The notes: generated from the sequence alone by a model not told the origin. A stretch of DNA of 51,097 bases from an uncultured Holdemanella sp. (GCA_900754615.1 CAAEDN010000004.1:1-51097); one strand, 5' to 3'; positions 8,493 to 17,641 are shown, counted from the stretch's first letter. Made by a program: numbers and translations.

Positions 8493-9002
8493 GTGAAATT
8501 TAATAGAAAAGACTTCTTAAATGCAAAAAACCATATTATTGACATTGATGAGTGGATTGCGGTTGAAGAAAACGATCTGCTTCATCATACTTCTGTCAAG
8601 TCTATTCCAGATGTACATGTTACGGGTACATTAGAGTTTGACGGAATGAATTTCGTATCGAGTGATTTGAGAATGGATGGGACAATGATTGTTCTTGATT
8701 CAATCACAAACGAAGATATTGATTTTCCATTTGAGGCGGAGTCGCAACAAACATATTCTTTTGTTCCGGTACAGGATGCAGAGGATCAGGAAATTATCGT
8801 GGTGAAAAAAGATACAATCGATATTAACCCAGAGATTTTCCAGGCGATATTATATGAGGCTCCAATGAGTATCACTCGTTTACCTCGTGATCAATATCCA
8901 AAGGGAGATGGTTGGCAACTTCTATCAGATCAAGATAAAGAAGAGCCAAAGATTGATCCACGGTGGGAAAAATTAAATGATTTCAAACTGGATGATGACT
9001 AG
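8493..9002 (+). CDS. yceD: YceD/DUF177 family protein (YlbN-like)
   Basis: This 169-residue protein belongs to the DUF177/YceD family that is almost always encoded just before rpmF; in bacteria and plastids the family is linked to 23S rRNA or large-subunit maturation. Visible features are the MKFNRKDF start, a central GTLEFDGMNFVSSDLRMDG segment, and the conserved acidic C-terminal part (DTIDINPEIFQAILYEAP and DPRWEKLNDF). An ATG at 8472 would add seven residues but sits at the predicted transcription start; the GTG at 8493 has GAGGTG six bases upstream and gives the family start. rpmF follows eleven bases later. Confidence 0.82.
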   Translation: MKFNRKDFLNAKNHIIDIDEWIAVEENDLLHHTSVKSIPDVHVTGTLEFDGMNFVSSDLRMDGTMIVLDSITNEDIDFPFEAESQQTYSFVPVQDAEDQEIIVVKKDTIDINPEIFQAILYEAPMSITRLPRDQYPKGDGWQLLSDQDKEEPKIDPRWEKLNDFKLDDD

Positions 9003-9013
9003 GAGGTGCAAGC

Positions 9014-9184
9014 ATGGCAGTTCAACAGAGAAGAAATTCAAAAACACGTAAAGCAAAACGTAGAACACATTACAAATTGGTAAAACCAGCGTTGACTCGT
9101 TGTCCAAATTGTGGTGAATATAAACTTGCTCACAAGATGTGCTCTTGTGGCGAATACAACGGCAAACAAATCGTTGAAAAGTAA
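9014..9184 (+). CDS. rpmF: 50S ribosomal protein L32
   Basis: The 56-residue frame reads MAVQQRRNSKTRKAKRRTHY and continues through KLVKPALTRCPNCGE to the end. It is a zinc-ribbon L32 of the large ribosomal subunit. The ribosome-binding site AGGAGG is at 9001-9006. The first cysteine pair is the usual CPNC; the second is CSC (C43, C45), whereas many relatives such as B. subtilis L32 have CxxC, so the second knuckle is one residue shorter. Cotranscribed with yceD and followed by a strong terminator. Confidence 0.93.
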   Translation: MAVQQRRNSKTRKAKRRTHYKLVKPALTRCPNCGEYKLAHKMCSCGEYNGKQIVEK

Positions 9185-9190
9185 AAATGT

Positions 9191-9213
9191 AGCCAGGATT
9201 TCCTGGCTTTTTC
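9191..9213 (+). terminator. intrinsic terminator of yceD-rpmF
   Basis: AGCCAGGA (9191-9198) pairs with TCCTGGCT (9201-9208) as a tight stem (effective loop of four), followed by a T-run. It lies seven bases after the rpmF stop. Confidence 0.8.
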
Positions 9214-9231
9214 TGTAGTATGGAGGAAAGT

Positions 9232-10065
9232 ATGATCGAAATTTTAAAGTCGATAATATATGGTATTGTTGAAGGGGTTACCGAATGGCTTCCTGTTAGT
9301 TCAACAGGTCATATGATCTTATTAGAAGAAATCATGCCTATGAATGTATCGAAATCATTCTGGTCTATGTTTCTTGTTGTTATCCAGTTAGGTGCGATTC
9401 TTGCGGTTGTATTGTTATATTGGAATAAAATATTTCCTTTTAAGAAAACGCGCGAAGGAAAATATATTTCTGTTAAATCTATCTGGATTTTATGGTCAAA
9501 AATATTGGTAGCTACAATTCCTGCGGCTGTGATTGGATTGGCTTTGGATGACTGGATTGATGAGCACTTATATAATGGCTTTGTCGTAGCAATTATGTTG
9601 ATTTTGGTGGGTGTTGCGTTCATCTATGTGGAAAATCGTAATAAAGAAATGCACCCAACAGTGAATAGCTTAGCGGCTTTATCCTATAAGGATGCATTAA
9701 TTATTGGTTTATTCCAGGTCGTTGCAGCCATACTTCCAGGAACTTCTAGATCAGGTGCAACCATTATTGGTGGTTTAATGATTGGGGTAAGTCGTGCTGT
9801 CGCTGCTGAATTTACATTCTTTTTGGCAATTCCCGTTATGTTTGGGGCAAGCTTATTAAAGTTGGTTAAGTTTGGCCTTGCGTTTAGCTTAGTTGAATTC
9901 TTTATTCTAATCATCGGTATGCTTGTAGCGTTGATTGTATCTATTTTTGTGATTCGTTTCTTGATGTCATATATAAAAAAACACGATTTCAAAGTATTTG
10001 GATGGTATCGTATTGTATTGGGTGCAATTGTTTTGATTTTCTTCGCGATTCGTACTCTATTATAA
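9232..10065 (+). CDS. uppP: undecaprenyl-diphosphate phosphatase (UppP/BacA)
   Basis: This integral membrane enzyme dephosphorylates undecaprenyl diphosphate to regenerate the lipid carrier for peptidoglycan and other wall polymers; family members can confer bacitracin tolerance. At 277 residues it has normal length, with about eight hydrophobic segments. Both family signatures are present: GVTEWLPVSSTGHMIL near the N-terminus and PGTSRSGATI near residue 170. The frame is open from 9220, but GGAGG at 9222-9226 sits six bases before the ATG at 9232, which gives the family start. It stands between two terminators as a single-gene unit; I did not identify its promoter. Confidence 0.93.
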   Translation: MIEILKSIIYGIVEGVTEWLPVSSTGHMILLEEIMPMNVSKSFWSMFLVVIQLGAILAVVLLYWNKIFPFKKTREGKYISVKSIWILWSKILVATIPAAVIGLALDDWIDEHLYNGFVVAIMLILVGVAFIYVENRNKEMHPTVNSLAALSYKDALIIGLFQVVAAILPGTSRSGATIIGGLMIGVSRAVAAEFTFFLAIPVMFGASLLKLVKFGLAFSLVEFFILIIGMLVALIVSIFVIRFLMSYIKKHDFKVFGWYRIVLGAIVLIFFAIRTLL

Positions 10066-10092
10066 AGGTGTTTGTTTAAACAAACATCTTTT
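10064..10092 (+). terminator. intrinsic terminator of uppP
   Basis: An 11-base-pair arm starting at the uppP stop codon (10064-10074) pairs with 10081-10091 (core TGTTTG/CAAACA, one G-U), with a TTTAAA loop and a short T-run. Confidence 0.75.
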
Positions 10093-10111
10093 AATTTGCC
10101 CTGTGACTTAA

Positions 10112-10140
10112 TAGACTTTATGGCTGATTTCGTGTATAAT
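10112..10140 (+). promoter_or_regulatory. sigma-A promoter of rny
   Basis: TAGACT (10112-10117), a 17-base spacer and a perfect TATAAT (10135-10140) form the promoter. The leader would be about 40 bases with AAAGGAGG in front of the rny ATG. Confidence 0.7.
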
Positions 10141-10185
10141 ATTTTTGGTTTTACCTAGAACAAAGGACGAAAAGGAGGAAATAGT

Positions 10186-11739
10186 ATGGATGTACTATGG
10201 ATCGTTTTGTCTGGTGTCGCAGGTCTTGCGATTGGTTCTGGCTGTATGGTTGGAATTTCAAAAGCAGGTTTAAATAAGAATCAGCAAAAAGCGGAACAAA
10301 TTTTAAAAGAAGCTCAAAATGAAGCTGAATCTCGCGTAAAACAAGCCGTGCTAGACGGAAAAACACAGGCGCATGATTTACGTGTAGAAGCTGAAAAAGA
10401 GATTAAAGAACGTAAACAAGAATCAATGGAATTAGAGAACAAGTTATTGCGCAGAGAAGATAACTTGAATTTTCGTGATGAAGCGTTAAATCAAAAAGAG
10501 CGTCAAATTAATGAAAAAATGAAAAGTGTTGCTGACAAACTGTCATCATTAGACGAAAAAGAAAAGAAATTACAAGAAGAAATCGATAAACAGGTTGTCG
10601 TTTTAGAAAGTGTTGCCAAGATGTCAAGTCAGGCAGCAAAAGAAGAGCTGTTCGCAATTGTCGAAAAGAAAATGGAACATGAAACAATTGCATATATCAA
10701 AGATAAAGAGGACGAGGCAAAGGCTACGGCTAATGAAAAGGCACAAAACATTATTGCCTTAGCTATTGAACGTATGTCTCAACAGGAAACACAGGAAAAA
10801 ACAGTGAGTGTTGTTTCTTTACCAGGAGAAGAAATGAAGGGTCGAATCATTGGTCGTGAAGGTCGTAATATTCGTTGCTTCGAACAAGCTACAGGTGTGG
10901 AATTGAATATTGATGATACACCAGATTTGATTACAATCACATGCTTTAATCCAGTACGTCGTGAAGTGGCTCGTTTAGCTTTGGAACATCTAATTCGTGA
11001 TGGAAGAATTCAGCCGGGACGTATTGAAGATGTGGTTAAGAAATACCAGAATGAAATTGACCAAGAAATCATGAAGGCTGGAGAAGAAGCGATTTTCAAA
11101 TTGGGTATTGGTCGTATTGATCGTGAAATCGTGAAATTGATTGGTACTTTAAAATATCGTTATTCTTATGGTCAAAATGCATTGCAGCACTCTATGGAAG
11201 TTGCTTATATTGCAGGATGTATGGCTGCTGAACTTGGGTTGAATCAACAAATTGCGAAACGTGCAGGTCTATTGCATGATATTGGAAAAGCTTTGAATAT
11301 CGAGCAGCAAGATGGATCTCATGTAGAATTGGGATACAAGTTCTGTAAGAAACATGGCGAAAAGGAAATCGTATTGAATGCGATTCACTCACACCATGGG
11401 GATGTAGAACCTAAGTTCTTGACAAGTCACTTGGTTATCGCAGCTGATACAATTAGTGCTGCAAGACCTGGAGCACGTAAAGAGAGTGCTCAGGCATATA
11501 TCAATCGTCTAGAAAACTTAGAAAAGATTGCGAATGGTTTTGAAGGCGTAGCCAATGCATTTGCAATTCAAGCAGGTCGTGAGATTCGTGTTCTAGTGAA
11601 TCCAGAACATGTAGATGATATGACTTGTGTTAAATTAGCTCGTGACATCCGCGATAAGATTGAATCTGAATTGACATATCCAGGTCAAATCAAGGTAAAT
11701 GTAATTCGTGAGACACGTGCCCAGGAATACGCAAAATAA
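10186..11739 (+). CDS. rny: ribonuclease Y
   Basis: RNase Y is the membrane-bound endoribonuclease that initiates much mRNA decay in Bacillota. At 517 residues it matches the usual 520. Order of parts: one N-terminal membrane helix (residues 4-22), a long charged coiled coil (about 30-190, rich in E, K and Q), a KH RNA-binding domain with GRIIGREGRNIRCFEQATG, and an HD phosphohydrolase domain with QHSMEVAYIAG and the HD pair in LLHDIGKALN. The ribosome-binding site AAAGGAGG is ideal. A single-gene unit with its own promoter and terminator. Confidence 0.95.
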   Translation: MDVLWIVLSGVAGLAIGSGCMVGISKAGLNKNQQKAEQILKEAQNEAESRVKQAVLDGKTQAHDLRVEAEKEIKERKQESMELENKLLRREDNLNFRDEALNQKERQINEKMKSVADKLSSLDEKEKKLQEEIDKQVVVLESVAKMSSQAAKEELFAIVEKKMEHETIAYIKDKEDEAKATANEKAQNIIALAIERMSQQETQEKTVSVVSLPGEEMKGRIIGREGRNIRCFEQATGVELNIDDTPDLITITCFNPVRREVARLALEHLIRDGRIQPGRIEDVVKKYQNEIDQEIMKAGEEAIFKLGIGRIDREIVKLIGTLKYRYSYGQNALQHSMEVAYIAGCMAAELGLNQQIAKRAGLLHDIGKALNIEQQDGSHVELGYKFCKKHGEKEIVLNAIHSHHGDVEPKFLTSHLVIAADTISAARPGARKESAQAYINRLENLEKIANGFEGVANAFAIQAGREIRVLVNPEHVDDMTCVKLARDIRDKIESELTYPGQIKVNVIRETRAQEYAK

Positions 11740-11742
11740 AAT

Positions 11743-11772
11743 GTCGGGCTTTAGTCCCGACTTCAATTTTTT
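11743..11772 (+). terminator. intrinsic terminator of rny
   Basis: GTCGGG (11743-11748) pairs with CCCGAC (11756-11761) around a seven-base loop, followed by TTCAATTTTTT. It begins three bases after the rny stop. Confidence 0.75.
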
Positions 11773-11818
11773 AAGTAAGGTAAATGAATTACGGTAAGCC
11801 TCCACTTACTAAACTGTC

Positions 11819-11847
11819 TTGATTCGCTTCTAGGATATAGTTATAAT
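11819..11847 (+). promoter_or_regulatory. sigma-A promoter of the ferredoxin gene
   Basis: TTGATT (11819-11824), a 17-base spacer and TATAAT (11842-11847) form a good promoter. The leader carries AAGGAGG seven bases before the ferredoxin ATG. Confidence 0.75.
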
Positions 11848-11882
11848 TTGAGTATAAATTATTAAACAAGGAGGAAATGACA

Positions 11883-12056
11883 ATGGCAGTAAATATCGAT
11901 AAAGATGCTTGCATCGGATGTGGTGCTTGTGTAGGAGGATGTCCAGTTGGAGCTCTTTCATTAGATGATGAAGGAAAATCAGTTTGTGACGAAGGAACTT
12001 GCATTGACTGTGGTTCTTGCGTAGGAACTTGCCCTGTTGGAGCAATCAACCAGTAA
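11883..12056 (+). CDS. 2[4Fe-4S] ferredoxin (57 residues)
   Basis: This short gene encodes a clostridial-type bacterial ferredoxin, a soluble low-potential electron carrier. The two cluster-binding motifs are symmetrical: CIGCGACVGGCP at residues 10-21 and CIDCGSCVGTCP at residues 40-51, each CxxCxxCxxxCP. A ninth cysteine (C35) lies between them. It starts MAVNIDKD and ends PVGAINQ. The AAGGAGG ribosome-binding site, a near-consensus promoter and a strong terminator make it a highly expressed single-gene unit. The partner enzyme cannot be told from context; miaB downstream is a 4Fe-4S radical-SAM enzyme but is separated by the terminator. Confidence 0.95.
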   Translation: MAVNIDKDACIGCGACVGGCPVGALSLDDEGKSVCDEGTCIDCGSCVGTCPVGAINQ

Positions 12057-12072
12057 TTCTATTAAAGAATAT

Positions 12073-12103
12073 TTGCCAAGCTTAATGCTTGGCAATTTTT
12101 TTT
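12073..12103 (+). terminator. intrinsic terminator of the ferredoxin gene
   Basis: TTGCCAAGC (12073-12081) and GCTTGGCAA (12087-12095) form a perfect nine-base-pair stem with a five-base loop and an eight-base T-run. Confidence 0.9.
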
Positions 12104-12119
12104 GGAAAGAGAGGTTCAT

Positions 12120-13553
12120 ATGAAACAAAGACCAGGATGGGTTTTACCCGATTTAAAAGAAGCACAAAAACGTACGACAAATACAATTGATCGTGTTGAC
12201 ACATTTACGATTCCTGAAGCAGCACGCATGATGGGAAGAGGTAAAAAGTATTTTATATCAACATATGGATGCCAAGCCAACGAACGTGATAGTGAAACTA
12301 TTGCAGGAATCTTAGATGAATGTGGTTTTACACCGAATGAAACACCAGAAAATAGTGATGTAATTATCATTAATACTTGTGCAATTCGACAAAATGCCGA
12401 AGAAAAAGTATTAGGTGAGATCGGTAACTTCAAACGTTTATATCGTGAAAACAAAGATTTAGTGATTGGTGTTTGCGGATGTATGGCTCAAGAGGAAGGC
12501 TTGGTTGAAACTTTACTAACCAAATATCCTCAGGTTCGTTTATTATTTGGAACACACAATATTCAAGATCTTCCAAATATGCTATATAGTTGCATGTTTG
12601 AAGGTAAGAAGGTTGTAAAAATCTATTCAAAAGAAGGAGAGGTTTACGAAAACTTACCAGTACATCGTTTTGGAACATTTAAAGCCTGGGTCAACATTAT
12701 GTATGGCTGTGATAAATTCTGTACATATTGTATTGTTCCTTATACTCGTGGGAAACAGCGTTCACGTAAAATGTCTGAAATTTTAAAAGAAGTTCAACAA
12801 TTAAAAGAGGAAGGTTATAAAGAAATAACTTTACTTGGACAAAATGTAAATGCTTATGGAAAGGATATGGATAATGAAGAAGACTTTGCAACTTTATTAG
12901 AAGAAGTGGCTAAGATTGGAATTCCACGTGTGCGTTTTACAACAAGTCATCCATGGGACTTTTCAAAGGAAATGATTGATATTATTGCTAAATATGACAA
13001 CATTATGCCGTTTGTTCATTTGCCTTTACAATCTGGAGATGATGACGTGTTGAAATTGATGGGTCGTCGTTATACAAGAGAATCTTATTTAGCTTTATAT
13101 GATAAGATCGTGAATACAATTCCAAATGTATCCGTTTCTACTGACATCATCGTTGGTTTCCCAAATGAAACAGATGAACAATTTGAACATACATTAGACG
13201 TTGTTCGCTATTGTAAATATGACAATGCGTTTACTTTTATCTTCTCTGCAAGACCTGGTACACCAGCCAGTCGCATGATAGACTCAATTGATATGGAGAC
13301 AAAAAGAAAGCGTCTTGCTAAGTTAAATGAAACATGGAGTAGTTTTGCATTAGAAAAGAATAAGGCTTATGTAGGACGTACAGTCACCGTATTAGTGGAT
13401 GGTCCTAGTAAGAAGGATAAAAATGTATATTCTGGTTATACAGATACACAAAAGCTAGTTAATTTTAAGGGAGAAAATATTCAACCTGGTGATTTCGTAG
13501 AAGTGAAAATTCTAGATGCGAAAAGTTTCTCTTTAGATGGCGTAGCTGTGTGA
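12120..13553 (+). CDS. miaB: tRNA-2-methylthio-N6-dimethylallyladenosine synthase MiaB
   Basis: MiaB is a radical-SAM methylthiotransferase that adds the 2-methylthio group to i6A37 of tRNAs reading UNN codons. At 477 residues it is full length. The N-terminal MTTase domain carries the first cluster cysteines (STYGCQANERDSE, NTCAIRQNAE, CGCMAQ). The radical-SAM domain has the CxxxCxxC motif in YGCDKFCTYCIVPYTRG. A TRAM domain ends the protein. The frame is open from a TTG at 12102, but the ATG at 12120 with AGAGAGG upstream is the better start. The stop TGA at 13551-13553 is part of the extended -10 box of the next gene. Confidence 0.94.
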   Translation: MKQRPGWVLPDLKEAQKRTTNTIDRVDTFTIPEAARMMGRGKKYFISTYGCQANERDSETIAGILDECGFTPNETPENSDVIIINTCAIRQNAEEKVLGEIGNFKRLYRENKDLVIGVCGCMAQEEGLVETLLTKYPQVRLLFGTHNIQDLPNMLYSCMFEGKKVVKIYSKEGEVYENLPVHRFGTFKAWVNIMYGCDKFCTYCIVPYTRGKQRSRKMSEILKEVQQLKEEGYKEITLLGQNVNAYGKDMDNEEDFATLLEEVAKIGIPRVRFTTSHPWDFSKEMIDIIAKYDNIMPFVHLPLQSGDDDVLKLMGRRYTRESYLALYDKIVNTIPNVSVSTDIIVGFPNETDEQFEHTLDVVRYCKYDNAFTFIFSARPGTPASRMIDSIDMETKRKRLAKLNETWSSFALEKNKAYVGRTVTVLVDGPSKKDKNVYSGYTDTQKLVNFKGENIQPGDFVEVKILDAKSFSLDGVAV

Positions 13554-13559
13554 TATAAT
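13551..13559 (+). promoter_or_regulatory. extended -10 promoter of the RNase J2-like gene
   Basis: TGATATAAT is a TGn extended -10 with a perfect TATAAT (13554-13559). Its TGA is at the same time the miaB stop codon. No good -35 is visible. The leader of about 26 bases includes AAAAGGAG before the next ATG. Confidence 0.6.
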
Positions 13560-13591
13560 TTAGAAAAATAATACTATTAAAAGGAGATAAT

Positions 13592-15283
13592 ATGAGAGAA
13601 GAGAAAAATCCTTCATTAACAGAAAAGATTCGTATTTTTGCCCTTGGCGGGTTGGATGAAGATGGGAAAAATCTATTCTGTGTGGAGGTAGACGAATCAA
13701 TCTATGTGATTGAAGCCGGTATTAAGTTTCCTGATAATAAAGAATCATTAGGTATTGAGTTTATTATTCAGGATTTTACGTATTTAGTTGAAAATAAAGA
13801 TCGTGTTGTCGCTATCTTTATTACGCATGGTCATGATGATGTTATGGGAGCTTTACCTTACCTTTTAAAACAAGTCCCTTGTGATGTTTATACAGCTCCG
13901 CTTGCGGTTAAAGAAGTTCAGAAAATGGTTCGTCAGGAACATATTTCTGGGGTTCGCGTACATTCGGTAAAACGAAATGATAAAAAGCGTATTGGAAAAA
14001 GAAGAGTTGTATTCTTTCCAATTACACATGCCTATCCAGGAACATTTGGCCTAGCTATTGGTACAGAGCAAGGTTATATTGTTTATTCGGGTGAATTTAT
14101 TGAAGACTATGATGATTTAGAAGATGCTTATAGAGCTGACTTTACAACGATTTCTGAAATTGGAAATGAAGGTGTATTGGTTTTATTACAAGAAAGCAAG
14201 GGAGCAGAAAGAAGTGGACACACTTCGCCAAGTCATCGTATTTCACCAAAGCTTTTACAAGTTCTTGAAACACATGAAAATAAACGTGTATTTGTGAGTG
14301 TATACACACAAAGTGTATATCGTATTCAGGAAATTATTGATTGTTGTATGGCAAGTCGTCGTAAAATGGTCTTTTATTCAAAAGAATTACGCGATTTAGT
14401 TGGACGATTAAAAGAAATTGGATATGAGGTTGATTCTTCTTTAGTGATTGATCCACAAGACTTTGATAACTCTATGAAGGATGTTGTAGTCATCATTTCT
14501 GGACAAGGTAAATCGTTGTTCAAAACAATCAATAATATTGCCAATAATGAATTGGATACAATTGATTTTGATCAGGATGATGTGATTGTAGTGGCAAGTC
14601 CTGTTGTGCCTGGTGTTGAAAATGAATTTAAGAGCATGGAAAACGACATGTATAAAAAAGAGGGTGAAATCATTGTCTTAGACAAGAATGTTTTAAGTAT
14701 GCACCCTAGTAAAGAAGATTTAAAGATGATGATCTTTCTTACAAAACCAAAATACTATATTCCAATCAAAGGAGAATATCGTTTACTACATATGAATTCT
14801 CAAATTGCGGTTGAAATGGGTTATGATCCAAGTCGTATTATTATTTTAGATAATGGTCAGGTGGCTACGTTTGAAAATCGTAAACTCGTATCCTGTGCAA
14901 TGGAACTTGAACTTCATGAAACAATGATCGATGGGAAAGAAAACTGGGATATGGCCGGTGTTGTATTGAAGGATCGTGAAACATTGAGTACAGATGGAGT
15001 TATGATTTTAGCTATTGGCATTAATGCCAAGACGAAAAAAATCATCAACGGTCCAGATGTACAAAGTCGTGGTTTGATCTATTTGCGTGATGCAGAATAC
15101 ATTACGGGTGATGTTGCCAAAATCATGGAGGATACAATTATCGAGGCGGTTGAAAATAAAACATATGATAATTTAGAAACGCGAAATTTGATTCGTGATA
15201 AGGTCTCTAAATATCTTTATAAACAAACCGCTAAAAGACCGATGATATTACCGGTTATTTTGGAAATAAACTTAAATAAGTAG
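13592..15283 (+). CDS. rnjB: RNase J2-like beta-CASP protein with a degenerate active site
   Basis: At 563 residues this has the full RNase J architecture: metallo-beta-lactamase core, beta-CASP domain and C-terminal domain ending in RPMILPVILEINL. Several metal ligands of active RNase J1 are changed. HxHxDH reads HGHDDV (V84 for His); the IDAG aspartate is glutamate (E41); the aspartate of TGDF is glutamate in SGEF (E168); the HxSGH motif is lost (SMHPSKEDLK); and the His of PIHGEYR is lysine (K393). H79, H81 and H146 remain. B. subtilis RNase J2 shows related losses (HGHDEN, PVNGEYR) and also lies just upstream of spoIIIE, with tepA between, as here directly before ftsK. I infer a J2-like, weak or inactive partner of an RNase J1 encoded elsewhere. 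Confidence 0.82.
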   Translation: MREEKNPSLTEKIRIFALGGLDEDGKNLFCVEVDESIYVIEAGIKFPDNKESLGIEFIIQDFTYLVENKDRVVAIFITHGHDDVMGALPYLLKQVPCDVYTAPLAVKEVQKMVRQEHISGVRVHSVKRNDKKRIGKRRVVFFPITHAYPGTFGLAIGTEQGYIVYSGEFIEDYDDLEDAYRADFTTISEIGNEGVLVLLQESKGAERSGHTSPSHRISPKLLQVLETHENKRVFVSVYTQSVYRIQEIIDCCMASRRKMVFYSKELRDLVGRLKEIGYEVDSSLVIDPQDFDNSMKDVVVIISGQGKSLFKTINNIANNELDTIDFDQDDVIVVASPVVPGVENEFKSMENDMYKKEGEIIVLDKNVLSMHPSKEDLKMMIFLTKPKYYIPIKGEYRLLHMNSQIAVEMGYDPSRIIILDNGQVATFENRKLVSCAMELELHETMIDGKENWDMAGVVLKDRETLSTDGVMILAIGINAKTKKIINGPDVQSRGLIYLRDAEYITGDVAKIMEDTIIEAVENKTYDNLETRNLIRDKVSKYLYKQTAKRPMILPVILEINLNK

Positions 15284-15298
15284 AAAGTGGGGTAGAGT

Positions 15299-17641
15299 AT
15301 GGCTAAAGCCAGAAAAAAAACAACACGAAAGAAATCTACGAAAAAGAAAACACAAACGTCTTGGTTGCACTCAAACTTATTTCGTTTGTGTTTCCTTATT
15401 TGTATGATATGTATTAGTATTATTGTCGTTTTAGAATTTGGCATTGTAGGCGCTTTTTTAAAACATTTCTTTGAATTCTTATTTGGAGCTTTGACAAATG
15501 GATTATTTATTTTGAATGCTACCTTGTGTGCAGTTCTTGTTTTCCATAAGGAACAGCCTGTGATTCGTAAGCGTTATATGTTTGGAATCTTATTTTTGGC
15601 ACTTGGCTTAAGTTTGATTTCTTCGATTATGGAGTTTAAACCACATCCAGGTAGTTATGGCTTAGAATATGTTATGAAAAATGCAGGTAATATTATTATG
15701 GGTCATTTGAAAACATATTCTGGATTAGCAGGAGCTTTGTTGCTATGTCTTTTTCAGTCATTATTCGATTATTCTGGAACCTATGTCATGGTACTATTAT
15801 TTTTTGTGCTTGCGATATTGATGTTTGGTTATGAAAAAATCATGGGCTATAAAAGCAAACCTAAAAAAGAGATGAAGAGTGTACCAATCAAAGAAACACC
15901 AGTTTCGATTGATCGTAAAAATTTTGTGTTTGAAGATGAGGATACAAATGAATCAAGTTTTCAAATTATCAATGCCGATCCAGTCAAGCCTGCTAATCAA
16001 AATCTAATGGAAGAGGATGATAAAGTAGAGGAACCTTTGATCATTGGAGAACTAGAGCCTAGAAAACCTAGTTTTATGTTGGATGTGGATGATGAGCCAA
16101 AAGAAAAAGTAGTTGAGAAAAAAGAAGTTCCCGTTATGAATGAGGGGGTTGTTGAAAAAGAATCTAAACATTATGTTCGTGACGTGAATACAGATTTTAA
16201 AAATTACAAGCTGCCTAAGTTAAATGTCTTGGCGGATATGGAGCGGAAGTCAAGATCTAATGTAAATGTGACTACAGCCAAGGAAAAAGGGGAAAAGCTA
16301 ATTGAAATTTTGCATGAGTTTGGTGTTGAAGCTAAGTTAGTCCAGATTCATATTGGTCCAAGTGTCACTAAATTTGAGATAAAACCTGAATTAGGTGTTC
16401 GTGTGAACAAAATCAGTAATTTACAGAATGATATTAAAATGGGACTTGCAGCCAAAGATATTCGTATTGAAGCACCAATTCCAGGAAAGGCAAGTGTTGG
16501 AATTGAAATTCCAAATGTTGAAAAAACAACTGTACAAATGAAGGATCTAATGCGTACAATACCGGATTCTATGAAAGACAAAAAGTTGCTTTTCTGCCTT
16601 GGGAAAGATCTAATGGGAAACAGTGTTTATGGTGAATTGAATCGTATGCCGCATTTGTTGATTGCCGGAGCTACAGGTAGTGGTAAATCCGTATGTGTGA
16701 ATGCGATCATTTCGTCGATTTTAATGCGAACAAAACCAGATGAAGTTAAATTGGTTTTGATTGATCCTAAAAAGGTTGAATTTACACCTTACAATGATGT
16801 TCCACATTTATTATCTCCTGTAATTACAGATGGAGATCTTGCGAATAAAGCCTTGAAAGTGATTGTGGAGATGATGGATCGTCGTTATGATTTATTTGGC
16901 GATTTAGGTGTACGTAATATCACAGCCTACAATGAATATGTCAAAATGCATGGGGATGAACACTTAAAAGTTTTACCACGTATTGTGATTATTATTGATG
17001 AGTTGGCAGACTTAATGTTAGTAGCAGCAAAAGAAGTGGAAGCAAGTATTCAAAGAATTACGCAATTAGCTCGTGCTGCAGGAATTCATTTGATTGTTGC
17101 CACACAAAGACCAAGTGTGGATGTTATTACGGGTGTAATTAAGGCAAATATTCCAAGTCGTATTGCCTTTGCGGTATCGCAGGCGGTCGATTCTAGAACA
17201 ATTTTAGATCAGGCAGGAGCAGAGCGATTACTTGGAAATGGTGATATGTTATATTTGCCAAATGGAGAAACGAATCCTAAACGTATTCAGGGTGTATTCA
17301 TTCAAGATGATGAGGTCAACCATATTTGTGAATATGTCAAGGCACAAGCATTGCCAAAATATGATGATGCCTTTATTCAATTAAAAGATCTACAGAATCA
17401 AGGTAATGAGGCAGGCAATGTTACGGCAGATCCTTTATATGAGGAAGTAAAACGTTTTGTGATTGCTTCAAGAAAGGCAAGTACTTCCTTGATACAAAGA
17501 AAATTTTCTGTTGGCTATTCTAGAGCAGCCAGATTAATGGATGTTTTAGAGGCGAATGGTATTATTGGTCCTTCAAGAGGAAGTAAGCCACGTGAAATTT
17601 TAGTGCAAAATACTTTAGAAGATGACACAGATTCTATATAA
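15299..17641 (+). CDS. ftsK: DNA translocase FtsK/SpoIIIE
   Basis: This is a septal DNA motor that pumps chromosome ends out of the division site. The 780 residues fit the SpoIIIE size. A basic N-terminus (AKARKKTTRKKSTKKK) precedes about four membrane helices (residues 25-185), then an acidic linker to about 290. The motor follows with Walker A GATGSGKS near residue 458, Walker B IIIIDELADLM, and the substrate loop ATQRPSVDVITG. The C-terminal gamma winged helix (SLIQRKFSVGYSRAARLMD) would read polar DNA signals. It follows the RNase J2-like gene by 15 bases with its own GTGGGG ribosome-binding site, so the two are likely cotranscribed. Confidence 0.94.
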   Translation: MAKARKKTTRKKSTKKKTQTSWLHSNLFRLCFLICMICISIIVVLEFGIVGAFLKHFFEFLFGALTNGLFILNATLCAVLVFHKEQPVIRKRYMFGILFLALGLSLISSIMEFKPHPGSYGLEYVMKNAGNIIMGHLKTYSGLAGALLLCLFQSLFDYSGTYVMVLLFFVLAILMFGYEKIMGYKSKPKKEMKSVPIKETPVSIDRKNFVFEDEDTNESSFQIINADPVKPANQNLMEEDDKVEEPLIIGELEPRKPSFMLDVDDEPKEKVVEKKEVPVMNEGVVEKESKHYVRDVNTDFKNYKLPKLNVLADMERKSRSNVNVTTAKEKGEKLIEILHEFGVEAKLVQIHIGPSVTKFEIKPELGVRVNKISNLQNDIKMGLAAKDIRIEAPIPGKASVGIEIPNVEKTTVQMKDLMRTIPDSMKDKKLLFCLGKDLMGNSVYGELNRMPHLLIAGATGSGKSVCVNAIISSILMRTKPDEVKLVLIDPKKVEFTPYNDVPHLLSPVITDGDLANKALKVIVEMMDRRYDLFGDLGVRNITAYNEYVKMHGDEHLKVLPRIVIIIDELADLMLVAAKEVEASIQRITQLARAAGIHLIVATQRPSVDVITGVIKANIPSRIAFAVSQAVDSRTILDQAGAERLLGNGDMLYLPNGETNPKRIQGVFIQDDEVNHICEYVKAQALPKYDDAFIQLKDLQNQGNEAGNVTADPLYEEVKRFVIASRKASTSLIQRKFSVGYSRAARLMDVLEANGIIGPSRGSKPREILVQNTLEDDTDSI

